Notes under the pieces: model-generated
Database searches by the model: none
Told to the model about the DNA's origin: nothing
What the model saw: only the letters and a program-made list of their open reading frames with translations
Translations under genes and position numbers: made by a program
From: Mesorhizobium sp. SCN 65-20
GTDB lineage: Bacteria > Pseudomonadota > Alphaproteobacteria > Rhizobiales > Rhizobiaceae
Direction of reading: 5' to 3'
DNA: 51,376 nt
NCBI GenBank assembly: GCA_001724355.1
Contig: MEEF01000023.1
Location: 1-51,376, forward strand
Shown here: positions 17,874 to 26,250 of the stretch, piece after piece
Numbering within the stretch: position 1 is the stretch's first letter
Layout of the letters: every line of letters begins with the position of its first letter

Positions 17874-19511
17874 TCATCCCGACGCCAGCGACCCGAGCGC
17901 TTCGCGCAACGGATCGAGCGCTTCGCCGTAGAGCTTCCAGCGCTTGACCGAAGATGCATAGATCGGCTGGCGCACCTGCCAGCGGCTCGGCGTCTTGACC
18001 GTGCGTTCCGTCTCGTGGAAGCGCAGGCATCTATCGTCCCACTCCAGGCCGAGGAAGCCGATCAGCCCGCGGGCACGGGCATCGAGATCCGCGACCGTCT
18101 CCTCATAGGGCATGTCATGCATCCTGAGCGGGATGACGTTGGCCCAATGCCGCATCAGCCGATCGTATTGCCGGTAGTAGAGTCCAAGCTTCGTCAGGTC
18201 GGCATTGTAGCCGTGCGCCTCGGAGAAATTGTGCGTGAAGCATGAGACGCAATTGTCCATGGCATCGCGCCGGCAGTGGACGATGCGCGCATTGGGCAGG
18301 ATCAGGCTGATGAGTGCAAGGAGCTCGTAGTTATGCGGCATCTTGTCGATGACCCGCAATGCCTTGCCGTCGCGCAGCCTTAGGTAGCTCAGGAATTTTG
18401 CGCCCAGCTCCTTCGCCTTTGCAGGCTTCAAGGAACGCATTGCCTTGACGAAGACCGTCGGGTCGAGCTTGTCGAAGTCGAGTTCGGCGGCCAGCCCCCG
18501 GATCCTCGACAATTCGCCGGCGCCATGGACCTTTGGGTGGCTCGCACAGATCTGTTCCGTCAGCGTCGTGCCCGAGCGGGGCATGCCGACGATGAATACC
18601 GGCCGCTCCGAGAGATCGCCGAGGGATCGGCGCTCGGCGAAGAAATCGGCATCGAAGTGCTCGATGAAACTGTCGTAGAGCTCGCTGTGGCGCGCAATGT
18701 CGAAGTCGTTGCCGGAGATGGTCTTGGCCCGGGCAAAGTGGCGGATGGCGGCGGGATATTCGCCCTGGTCGTTCAGGATCTTGCCAGCCGCGTGATGCAG
18801 GATCACGCGGTCCGTATTGCTCGTGTAGGGCAGGTCGAGCCGAGCACGCACGAGCGCGAGCGTCGGGTCGCCCTTCGGCGCCTTGCGCACCTGGGCGAGG
18901 CCGGCCAGCGCCTCTACGCTAGCCTTGTCGATCGCCAGTGCCTGCTCGAAGCAGCCGACCGCGTCGGCGGGCCTCCCGATCTCGATCAGGACATCGCCCA
19001 TCCCGTTGAGTGCGGCCAGCGAGCGTGGGTCGACGTCGAGCGCCCGGCGATAGAAACCCTCGGCGATGTCGCCCTTGAGTTCGGCGCGATAGGAGCGGCC
19101 GAGATTGCACAGCGCCTCGATCAGGCGGCCGTCCAGTTCGACGGCCTTCCTTAGATGCTTGCGGGCTTTCTCGACGTCGCCCTTGACGTTGTAGGCGTTG
19201 CCGAGATTGTTGCGGAAGATGGCGTTGCCGGGGTCGAGCTTGACCGCCTTCTCCATGTAGTCGATGGCAATCGCTTCTTGCCTCGCCTCCATCGCCAGCG
19301 TGCCCATCAGGTTCAATGCCATGGCGTTCTTCGGCTGCTGGCGCAGCACCGTCTGGTAGCAGAATTCCGCCTCGCGGAAGCGGCCTTGCCGCTGCAGGTC
19401 TATGCCGCGCTGCAGCGTTCTATCGACCGGCTCGCCGGACGCAGCAGTCGGCATTGGCGCCGGAGTTTGCGCGGGAACGGCAAAGGGCTGCTTGCGCGGC
19501 ATCAGCGGCAT
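17874..19511 (-). CDS. TPR-repeat sulfotransferase
   Basis: A 545-residue fusion of about six tetratricopeptide repeats (about residues 33-230; units such as NAMALNLMGTLAMEA and AIFRNNLGNAYNVKG) and a sulfotransferase domain (about 300-530). The PAPS-binding loop is VFIVGMPRSGTTLTEQ (about 303-318) and the 3'-phosphate motif is CRRDAMDNCVSCF (about 411). It should transfer sulfate from PAPS to a hydroxyl or amine; the TPR part probably binds the acceptor. This architecture is common in alphaproteobacteria, with unknown substrates. There is no signal peptide. No sulfate-activation genes lie nearby. The start at 19511 is plausible; in-frame Met at residue 4 is an alternative. Confidence 0.88.
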   Translation of the reverse strand: MPLMPRKQPFAVPAQTPAPMPTAASGEPVDRTLQRGIDLQRQGRFREAEFCYQTVLRQQPKNAMALNLMGTLAMEARQEAIAIDYMEKAVKLDPGNAIFRNNLGNAYNVKGDVEKARKHLRKAVELDGRLIEALCNLGRSYRAELKGDIAEGFYRRALDVDPRSLAALNGMGDVLIEIGRPADAVGCFEQALAIDKASVEALAGLAQVRKAPKGDPTLALVRARLDLPYTSNTDRVILHHAAGKILNDQGEYPAAIRHFARAKTISGNDFDIARHSELYDSFIEHFDADFFAERRSLGDLSERPVFIVGMPRSGTTLTEQICASHPKVHGAGELSRIRGLAAELDFDKLDPTVFVKAMRSLKPAKAKELGAKFLSYLRLRDGKALRVIDKMPHNYELLALISLILPNARIVHCRRDAMDNCVSCFTHNFSEAHGYNADLTKLGLYYRQYDRLMRHWANVIPLRMHDMPYEETVADLDARARGLIGFLGLEWDDRCLRFHETERTVKTPSRWQVRQPIYASSVKRWKLYGEALDPLREALGSLASG

Positions 19512-19608
19512 GGACGAAAACTCCCCTCGGCCTCATCTAAAACGCAAGCGGCCCTGAGCGAAAGGCACAGGGCCGCAAACGTGCGCAAACGTGTCAGCGA
19601 TCTCGCGA

Positions 19609-20286
19609 TCAGAATTTGGCGGTCAGTCCGAATTGCAGATTGTGGGTGATCAGCTTACCCCCAGTAAATGGCTCGCCGCCCTGGGTGTCCTTGAAGTCCA
19701 CCTTGGTCACGCCTTTGAGCCGATATCCGAAATCGACCTCGAAGTTCTTGGCGATAGGGAAGGTCACGCCTGCGCCCAGTTGCCCGGCGGCTCTTGTCTT
19801 GCCTTTACCGTAGCCGCCCTCCGGGAATGACGTGCGCCCCGTCACATAAGCTCCGCCAAGGCCACCTCCCGCATAGACCCTGGCCTGCCCGATCCTGGCG
19901 AGATCGACCCAGATGTTTCCAAGCAGGTATGTCGCCGACAGCTTGCCTGTTGCCTCGGAAGCCGGGCGGTTGTTGTAAGTGGAAGAGCGCGCCTTGTAGC
20001 GCGAGTACGACAGTTCGCCCTCGACGCGGACGGCGTCGTTGATCTTCCGGCCCAGCGTGGCGCCGATCAGAAAGCCGTTACGGAGGTCCAGTTCGACCGG
20101 ATAGTTTTCGTAGTGGCCCATCCTGGTAGTCCTGACCTCGCGAGGGAAGCTCGCACCACCAAAAAGGGACACATACCAGAGGTCTTCGGGCCGGGGGGCT
20201 GTCGAAATCGGATCGGCAGCCTGTGCAACAGCAACGGTTGAAAGGAGCATAAGTCCAGAAATGCCGCAAAGAATGTATGGCTTCAT
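19609..20286 (-). CDS. Outer-membrane beta-barrel protein (Omp25/Lom-like), copy 1
   Basis: A 225-residue porin-family barrel with signal peptide (residues 1-23, ...AVAQA-AD). The mature part shows alternating beta strands (LWYVSLFGGASFP, VRVEGELSYSRYKA, LSATYLLGNIWVDL, VYAGGGLGGAYVTG, AAGQLGAGVTFPIA, FEVDFGYRLKGV) and ends NLQFGLTAKF with a C-terminal Phe, as needed for outer-membrane assembly. An eight-stranded OmpA/OmpX-size barrel is likely. It is a clear paralogue of the gene at 20578-21258, in tandem on the same strand, each with its own promoter. Specific function unknown. Confidence 0.88.
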   Translation of the reverse strand: MKPYILCGISGLMLLSTVAVAQAADPISTAPRPEDLWYVSLFGGASFPREVRTTRMGHYENYPVELDLRNGFLIGATLGRKINDAVRVEGELSYSRYKARSSTYNNRPASEATGKLSATYLLGNIWVDLARIGQARVYAGGGLGGAYVTGRTSFPEGGYGKGKTRAAGQLGAGVTFPIAKNFEVDFGYRLKGVTKVDFKDTQGGEPFTGGKLITHNLQFGLTAKF

Positions 20287-20312
20287 GTAAAATTCCTCGA
20301 TCGACAGTCGAG

Positions 20313-20341
20313 TTTAGAGCGAATTTGTCGAGTCGAGTCAA
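20313..20341 (-). promoter_or_regulatory. Sigma-70-type promoter of barrel gene copy 1
   Basis: On the minus strand a -35 element TTGACT (20341-20336) is followed after 17 bases by TCTAAA (20318-20313), about 27 bases before ATG 20286. Upstream DNA (20340-20420) is strikingly AT-rich for this genome, as in strong promoters. The short leader shares the blocks TAAACTC and CGATCGAGG with the leader of copy 2. Confidence 0.5.
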
Positions 20342-20577
20342 ATACTGAAATTGATATATGTATTGCTATCGACGTTTTCTTTCTATTCCTAATAACCAAA
20401 TATATTTATTGCAAGAATTCTGCAACAATTGGCTGGAGCGCGTGTGTTCACGTCACCTTGGGCTCTCGGCACCCGTCGGGTCGAACGGGGCAAGCAGATG
20501 CGACGAGGCGCCTTGTGCAACAAGACGCCTCGTGCGGAAAATCAACGCCAGGGATGAGGAGAGTTTCGACGGTCCGG

Positions 20578-21258
20578 CTAGAAACGCGCCGTCACGCCGA
20601 ACTGCAGGTTATGCGTATAGAGGTCGCCATCCGCGAAGTCGGCACCGCCCATGCGGTCTTGGAAATCCAGGCCGGTGACCGCCTTGAAGCGATAGCCGAA
20701 GTCGAGATCGACATTCTGCGCGACCGCGTATGTCACGCCTGCGCCCAACTGTCCGGCGAAACCCCATTCGCTGCTGCCGTAGCCGAGTGAACTGGGATCG
20801 CTGAAGTAGATGTCGCCGTCGACATAGGCGGCGCCCAGGCCGCCGCCGACATACACGCTCGCCTCGCCGAGGCGTGTGACGTCGGCCCAGACATTGGCGA
20901 GCAGATATGTCGCGGAAAGGTCTCCGCCGGCAAGATCGTAGCTGCCGTTGCTGTAGTTGACCCGGTCCGTCTTGTAACGCGCATAGGAGAGTTCGGCCTC
21001 AACCCGGAACGCGTCATTGATCCTGCGGCCCACCGTGGCGCCGACCAGGAAGCCGGTATCGAGATCTGGATCGAACTGGACTCCCGATCTTTCGGTCTCC
21101 AAGCCGGAGGGAAAGCTGGCTCCGCCGAACAATGAGACATACCAGAGGTCCTCGGCCCGGACCGGATCGTCAACGGCGGCCGGATCGGCGGCATGCGCCC
21201 GCGCCAGACCAAGCGACAGGACCAGTGCCGAAACCCCCGCCAGCAGCAGAATTTTCAT
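20578..21258 (-). CDS. Outer-membrane beta-barrel protein (Omp25/Lom-like), copy 2
   Basis: A 226-residue barrel with signal peptide (MKILLLAGVSALVLSLG ... AHA-AD), the same strand pattern as copy 1 and terminal NLQFGVTARF. Shared segments such as DPVRAEDLWYVSLFGGASFP, NDAFRVEAELSYARYK, LSATYLLANVWADVTRLG and HNLQFGVTARF show that the two arose by duplication; surface-loop segments differ most (GLETERSGVQFDPDLD against the longer loop of copy 1). That pattern suggests selection on exposed loops. Function beyond outer-membrane localisation is unknown. Confidence 0.88.
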   Translation of the reverse strand: MKILLLAGVSALVLSLGLARAHAADPAAVDDPVRAEDLWYVSLFGGASFPSGLETERSGVQFDPDLDTGFLVGATVGRRINDAFRVEAELSYARYKTDRVNYSNGSYDLAGGDLSATYLLANVWADVTRLGEASVYVGGGLGAAYVDGDIYFSDPSSLGYGSSEWGFAGQLGAGVTYAVAQNVDLDFGYRFKAVTGLDFQDRMGGADFADGDLYTHNLQFGVTARF

Positions 21259-21285
21259 GTGTACCCCCTCGATCGTGCAACCGGG

Positions 21286-21313
21286 AGTTTAGATTGGCGG
21301 GTGAGTGTGTCAA
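21286..21313 (-). promoter_or_regulatory. Sigma-70-type promoter of barrel gene copy 2
   Basis: A consensus -35 TTGACA (21313-21308) and a -10 TAAACT (21291-21286) with 16-base spacing lie 27 bases before ATG 21258 on the minus strand. The intergenic sequence from here to the aldehyde dehydrogenase start (21546) shows no gene. Confidence 0.5.
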
Positions 21314-21545
21314 TCGCGCCGTGGGATTGGCCGAATGTTTGGATGAAGATGTGGTTGCGAGGCCACACAACAGTTCCAGTTGTTGTAAAGTATAGCAGTT
21401 TGCTTATGTCGAAGCTCTTGTTGCTCTCCATGTTTGAAATGCAACCCATGGCGGTACGTGACAGGCTTGAATGCCCGCCGCCTCACGGCCTAGGCTTCGA
21501 AGATCGAGCAACGAGACTGCCCTGCCGGCGCGAGGAGCGAAAAAG

Positions 21546-23039
21546 ATGACCAACGTCCCGACACCGAGGGCAATGCGCCGCCCGCTCGACGGCAGGCACC
21601 GCCAGATGTTCATCGGCGGCCGGTGGGTCGATGCGGCCTCCGGAGAACGCTTCGAGACGCGCAATCCGGCGACGGGCGAAATCATCGCCACGGTGCCCCG
21701 TGCGGGCAAGGACGACGTCGACCGGGCCGTTGCCGCCGCGCGGGCGGCTTTCGAGGGGCCCTGGAGCCGCTTCAATCCGCACGAGCGCCAGAAGCTATTG
21801 CTGCGCATCGCCGAACTGTTCGAGCGCCACTGGGAGGAGATCTGCCTGTCGGACACCACCGACATGGGTCTGCCCATCGTCCGGGCGCGGGCGAACGCCA
21901 ACCGCGTGCTCGGCATGTTGCGCTTCTATGCCGGCATGGCGACCGCCATCCACGGCCACACCATGGAGAACTCCCTGCCGGGCGACATCGTCTCCTACAC
22001 GCGCAAGGAGCCGGTCGGCGTCGTGGGCGCCATCATCCCGTGGAATGCGCCGACCGCGGCTTCCGTGTGGAAGATCGGCCCCGCACTCGCCACCGGCTGC
22101 ACCGTCGTGCTCAAGCCCTCCGAGGAGGCGCCGCTGACGCCGCTGCTTATTGCCGAACTCATGGCCGAGGCGGGAGTGCCCGACGGCGTCGTCAATGTCG
22201 TGACCGGCACCGGCCTGGAAGCCGGCGCGCCGTTGGCCGAGCACATGGGCGTGGACAAGATCGTCTTCACCGGCTCCACCGCGACCGGCCAGAGCATCGT
22301 GCGGGCCTCCGCGGGCAACCTCAAGCGCGTCTCGCTCGAACTCGGCGGCAAGTCGCCGGTCATCGTCTGCGCCGACGCCGATCTCGAACGGGCGGTGCCG
22401 GTCGCGGCCATGTCGGTCTTCGCCAATTCCGGCCAGATCTGCATCGCAGGCTCGCGCCTGTTCGTGGAGCGAAGCATCCACGACGAGTTCGTGGAGCGGC
22501 TCGCCGCCTATGCCCGCGGCCTGCGCATAGGCAACGGCATCAACCCGGAAACCGAAATCGGCCCGCTGATCTCGCCGCGCCAGCTCGATCGCGTCGAAGG
22601 CTATCTGCGCGCGGGGTCGGAGGAGGGCGCCCGTCTCGTCGCCGGTGGCGCTCGGCTGGTCGAAGGGGCGCTCGCCGCCGGCAACTTCGTCGCGCCGACG
22701 GTCTTTGCGGGGGTGTCGGACGGCATGCGCATCGCGCGTGAGGAAATCTTCGGCCCGGTGATCTCGGCGCTGCCGTTCGATACGCTGGACGAGGTTGTGA
22801 GGCGCGCCAACGACACACCCTACGGGCTCGCGGCCGGTGTCTTCACGCGCGACCTGTCGACCGCGCACCAATTGTCGCGTCGCTTGCGGGCGGGGTCCGT
22901 ATGGGTCAACACCTACCACGCCATCGACCCCGCCGTGCCCTTCGGCGGCTACAAGATGAGCGGCTACGGCCGCGAGGGCGGCGCCGAGCAACTGGACGAA
23001 TATCTGAACACGAAGGGTGTGTTCATGCGCGTCGACTGA
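21546..23039 (+). CDS. NAD(P)-dependent aldehyde dehydrogenase
   Basis: The 497-residue product is a full-length aldehyde dehydrogenase. Catalytic residues are Glu265 in LELGGKSP and Cys299 in SGQICIAGSR; the oxyanion/active-site Asn lies in IIPWNAP, and the cofactor-binding stretch is FTGSTATGQSI. EEIFGPV and PFGGYKMSGYGREGG complete the family set. It oxidises an aldehyde to an acid; the substrate cannot be read from sequence. ATG 21546 follows GAGGAGCG; a longer frame from 21471 has no supporting signal. It stands alone: a divergent barrel gene lies before it and a convergent exporter after it. Confidence 0.94.
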   Translation: MTNVPTPRAMRRPLDGRHRQMFIGGRWVDAASGERFETRNPATGEIIATVPRAGKDDVDRAVAAARAAFEGPWSRFNPHERQKLLLRIAELFERHWEEICLSDTTDMGLPIVRARANANRVLGMLRFYAGMATAIHGHTMENSLPGDIVSYTRKEPVGVVGAIIPWNAPTAASVWKIGPALATGCTVVLKPSEEAPLTPLLIAELMAEAGVPDGVVNVVTGTGLEAGAPLAEHMGVDKIVFTGSTATGQSIVRASAGNLKRVSLELGGKSPVIVCADADLERAVPVAAMSVFANSGQICIAGSRLFVERSIHDEFVERLAAYARGLRIGNGINPETEIGPLISPRQLDRVEGYLRAGSEEGARLVAGGARLVEGALAAGNFVAPTVFAGVSDGMRIAREEIFGPVISALPFDTLDEVVRRANDTPYGLAAGVFTRDLSTAHQLSRRLRAGSVWVNTYHAIDPAVPFGGYKMSGYGREGGAEQLDEYLNTKGVFMRVD

Positions 23040-23075
23040 TCGCGCATGAACATGTGGGCCGGGCCTGCTCGGGCC

Positions 23076-24881
23076 TCAGCGCATCAGCTGGTATTCGTAG
23101 AGCTTGCGGTACAGGCCGCCATGCTCCAGCAGGTCCGAGTGGCGGCCCTGTTCGGCCACCTTGCCCTTGTCCATGACGACGATGTTGTCGGCCTGGTGCA
23201 CGGTCGACAGACGGTGCGCAATGGCGATCGTCGTGCGTCCTTCCGAAAGCGTTTCCAGTGCATCGCGGAACAGGGCTTCCGATTCCGCGTCGAGCGCGCT
23301 GGTGGCCTCGTCGAGCAGCAGCACGTCGGCATTGCGCAGGATGGCGCGCGCGATCGACAGGCGCTGCTTCTGGCCGCCCGACAGGAAGGCACCGTTCTCG
23401 CCGACGTCGGTTTCGTAGCCTCTTGGCAGGGCGGAGATGAAGTCGTGCGCGTTGGCGGCCTTGGCTGCGGCGATCACTTCCTCGTCGGTCGCGCCTTCGC
23501 GGCCGAGCCTGATGTTGTGCATGATGCTGCCGGCGAACAGGAAGGTGTCCTGGCTGACATAGGCGATGCGGTTGCGCAGCGAGTGCAGTGTCGCATGCGA
23601 GATGTCCTGGCCGTCGAACAGCACCTCGCCGCTGTCGGGGTCGTACATGCGCATGATCAGGTTCATGACCGTCGACTTGCCGCTGCCCGACGGGCCGACC
23701 AGCGCCGTCATCTTGCCGGGCGGGAAGGTCAGGTCGAGGTCGCAGAGCACCGGTTCGCCGTCCTTGTAGGAGAAGTTGACGTCCTTGAGCTTGATCAGGC
23801 CGGGGCCCTCGGTCAGCGGCACCGCGCCCGGCCGTTCGGCCAGCGTCAGCGGGCGGTCGGCCAGCTCGAACATCATGCGCACGCCGACGAGGCCGCTTTC
23901 CAGCGAGACGCGCATGCGCGCAAGGCGCTTGGCGGGTTCATAGGCGAGCAGCAGCGCGGTGATGAAGGCCATGATCGAGCCGGGCGTCTGGCCGCCCTGT
24001 ACGACGAGGAACCCGCTGACCAGAACGACGCCGGCGATCGCGAGACCCGCGAGCGTCTCCATGATCGGGCTGGTGCCCGCCTCGAGCGCTGCGATCGTGT
24101 TTGCACGGCGCTCAACGTCCGAGACGGCGCGGTGCATGCGGCTGCGCATCAGCGATTCAAGGTTGAAGGACTTCACGATGCGCACGCCGATCGTGGTCTC
24201 CTGCATCACCTGCACGATCTGTGCCAGCGACAGGAATTCCGCCTCCATGATCTTGCGCACGCGGCGCAGGATCAGGTTGACGCCGTAGATGGCGATTGGG
24301 CCGACGATGAAGGCCACGAGCGACAGCATCGGCTGCTGGATCACCATCACCGCGACGAGGCCGATGAGGGTGAACAGGTCGCGCACATAGGCGGTGACGA
24401 TCAGGTCGAGCACGGCGCGCGCCGCCTGCGCGTTATGGGTGACGCGGGTGATCAGGTCGGCCGAAGGGATCGAATGGTAGAAGGAGATGCCCTGGGCGAG
24501 GATGCGGTCGTAGATCTTGCGCTGGCGCTCGGCGATGATGGCGTTGCCGACGCGGCTGAGGTACAGGCTTTGCAGGAAGGTCGCCAGCCCCTTGACGATG
24601 AAGATGCCGGCCACCATCGTGGCGATCTGGTAGACACGGTTGATGTCCTTGCCGACCGCGAATTCGTTGGTGATGTCCTTCATGATCCAGGCGCTGGCCG
24701 CCGTCATTCCGGCGACCACGAGCATGGCTGCAATCGAGATCGCATAGCCGAAGGCGTGCCGGCGGAATGACTCGCGCACCAGCCTCCAGATCAGGCGATG
24801 ATTCTGCGTCGGGCGATAAAATCGAAACAAAACAATGGGTCCCTTGGGCCGCCTCCCCCCGCGAGGGCCTATATAATGCAC
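23076..24881 (-). CDS. MsbA-type ABC exporter (fused membrane and ATPase domains)
   Basis: A 601-residue half-transporter: a six-helix exporter membrane domain (about residues 40-340) followed by an ATPase domain with Walker A GPSGSGKST, Q-loop YVSQDTF, signature LSGGQKQR, Walker B VLLLDEATSALD and switch AHRLST. It should work as a homodimer exporting lipids or hydrophobic compounds; MsbA-like lipid flipping is the closest known role, but the substrate is not certain. The start is unclear: ATG 24881 gives an odd N-terminus (MHYIGPRGGRRPKG) inside a TATA-rich patch that could be a promoter, and a TTG at 24830 would remove it. It is divergent from the BMP-family gene. Confidence 0.9.
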   Translation of the reverse strand: MHYIGPRGGRRPKGPIVLFRFYRPTQNHRLIWRLVRESFRRHAFGYAISIAAMLVVAGMTAASAWIMKDITNEFAVGKDINRVYQIATMVAGIFIVKGLATFLQSLYLSRVGNAIIAERQRKIYDRILAQGISFYHSIPSADLITRVTHNAQAARAVLDLIVTAYVRDLFTLIGLVAVMVIQQPMLSLVAFIVGPIAIYGVNLILRRVRKIMEAEFLSLAQIVQVMQETTIGVRIVKSFNLESLMRSRMHRAVSDVERRANTIAALEAGTSPIMETLAGLAIAGVVLVSGFLVVQGGQTPGSIMAFITALLLAYEPAKRLARMRVSLESGLVGVRMMFELADRPLTLAERPGAVPLTEGPGLIKLKDVNFSYKDGEPVLCDLDLTFPPGKMTALVGPSGSGKSTVMNLIMRMYDPDSGEVLFDGQDISHATLHSLRNRIAYVSQDTFLFAGSIMHNIRLGREGATDEEVIAAAKAANAHDFISALPRGYETDVGENGAFLSGGQKQRLSIARAILRNADVLLLDEATSALDAESEALFRDALETLSEGRTTIAIAHRLSTVHQADNIVVMDKGKVAEQGRHSDLLEHGGLYRKLYEYQLMR

Positions 24882-25059
24882 CCGCGAAGGAAGTGGAACC
24901 GGTCTTGCCCTGCTCTTGGACGTTCGGTCGCAGATTGTGAAGACCCGGTGGACAGGCGTGCCGCAGCCGATTGCCGCTATATGCGATTTCGCTTACCGTT
25001 GACCAATCGATAAAAAGACGCCATCGCAGTCAACACGACTCCAGCCAGAGGTGGAACGA

Positions 25060-26085
25060 ATGCACAGAATTTCCAGCAGCTTAGGCTTGTCCCGCCGTAC
25101 CCTGCTCAAGGCGGCGGGTGCGTCCGCCGCGGTTGCCGCCGCGGGCCTGCCCGTGCGGCTCTTCGCCGCCGAACCGCTCAAGGTTGCCGCCGTCTACACT
25201 GTGCCCGTGGAGCAACAGTGGGTGAGCCGAATTCACAAGGCGGCCAATGCGGCCAAGGATCGCGGCGACATCGAGTACGTCTATTCAGAGAACACGGCCA
25301 ACAACGACTACGAGCGCGTCATGCGTGAGTATGCCGAGGCCGGCTACAAGCTGATCCTCGGCGAGGTGTTCGGCGTTGAGGACGCGGCCCGGACCGTTGC
25401 CAAGGACTATCCGGATGTCGCCTTCCTGATGGGCTCCAGCTTCAAGCCGGACGCTGCCGTGCCCAACTTCGCGGTGTTCGACAACTACATCCAGGATGCG
25501 TCCTACCTGTCCGGTCTCGTTGCCGGCGCGATGAGCAAGTCGAAGAACATCGGCATGGTCGGCGGCTATCCTATCCCCGAGGTCAACCGCCTGATGAACG
25601 CCTTCATGGCCGGCGTGAAGGAAGTCGCGCCCGACACCAAGTTCCAGGTCGCGTTCATCGGCTCCTGGTTCGACCCGCCCAAGGCCAAGGAAACGGCATT
25701 CGCCCAGATCGACGGTGGCGCGGACCTGCTTTACGCCGAGCGCTTCGGCGTTTCGGACGCGGCCAAGGAGCGCAAGGTACTGGCCATCGGCAACGTCATC
25801 GACACCCAGGCCGACTATCCCGAGACCGTCGTTGCCTCGGCGCTCTGGCATTTCGAGCCGACCCTCGACAAGGCGATTGCCGAGGTCAAGGCCGGCACGT
25901 TCAAGGCCGACGACTACGGCGTCTACTCGTTCATGAAGAATGGTGGCTCGTCGCTGGCGCCGCTGGGCACCTTCGAGAGCAAGGTGCCGGACGAGATCAA
26001 GGCCAAGGTCGCCGAGAAGGAAAAGGCCATCAAGGACGGCTCCTTCATCGTCGAGATCAACGACGCCGAGCCGAAGTCGAGCTAG
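25060..26085 (+). CDS. BMP-family ABC transporter substrate-binding protein
   Basis: The 341-residue product belongs to the PnrA/Med-like (basic membrane protein) family, periplasmic binding proteins for nucleosides and related compounds. Residues 13-35 look like a Tat signal (SRRTLLKAAGASAAVAA), and no lipobox Cys is present, so the protein is likely soluble in the periplasm. Family features include MREYAEAGYKLILGEVFG, VAFLMGSS, NIGMVGGYPIPEVNRL and a C-terminal VYSFMKNGG. ATG 25060 is preceded by AGAGGTGG; GTG 25051 is an in-frame alternative. It is the first gene of a unit with a double ATPase, two permeases and a cytosine-deaminase-like enzyme, pointing to pyrimidine or purine base uptake. 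Confidence 0.92.
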   Translation: MHRISSSLGLSRRTLLKAAGASAAVAAAGLPVRLFAAEPLKVAAVYTVPVEQQWVSRIHKAANAAKDRGDIEYVYSENTANNDYERVMREYAEAGYKLILGEVFGVEDAARTVAKDYPDVAFLMGSSFKPDAAVPNFAVFDNYIQDASYLSGLVAGAMSKSKNIGMVGGYPIPEVNRLMNAFMAGVKEVAPDTKFQVAFIGSWFDPPKAKETAFAQIDGGADLLYAERFGVSDAAKERKVLAIGNVIDTQADYPETVVASALWHFEPTLDKAIAEVKAGTFKADDYGVYSFMKNGGSSLAPLGTFESKVPDEIKAKVAEKEKAIKDGSFIVEINDAEPKSS

Positions 26086-26093
26086 CACTTTTT

Positions 26094-26218
26094 CCTTCTC
26101 CCCGTTCACGGGGAGAAGGTGGCCCGAAGGGCCGGATGAGGGGCGGAGCCAACTTCGATGGCTTGCGCTGCCCCTCACCTAGCTGCCGCCATCCTCTCCC
26201 CGTGAACGGGGAGAGGAT
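26094..26218. repeat. Palindromic mosaic repeat inside the transporter operon
   Basis: Two nearly perfect hairpins face each other: CCTTCTCCCCGT/ACGGGGAGAAGG (26094-26119) and ATCCTCTCCCCGT/ACGGGGAGAGGAT (26191-26218), with a small hairpin GGCCC-GAA-GGGCC (26121-26133) between. The two halves are inverted copies (GATGAGGGGC pairs with GCCCCTCACC). This matches a kind of intergenic palindrome I recall as frequent in Mesorhizobium and relatives. Its position between the binding-protein gene and the ATPase gene suggests a role in stabilising the upstream mRNA so that the binding protein is made in excess. Confidence 0.82.
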
Positions 26219-26250
26219 CCCTGTCCGCAACGTCGCTCCCGATCGTCAAC

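Noticed and set aside
23046..24770. 574-codon open frame antisense to the ABC exporter
   Set aside because: Shadow frame with Asp/His/Gly-rich composition and no ribosome-binding site.
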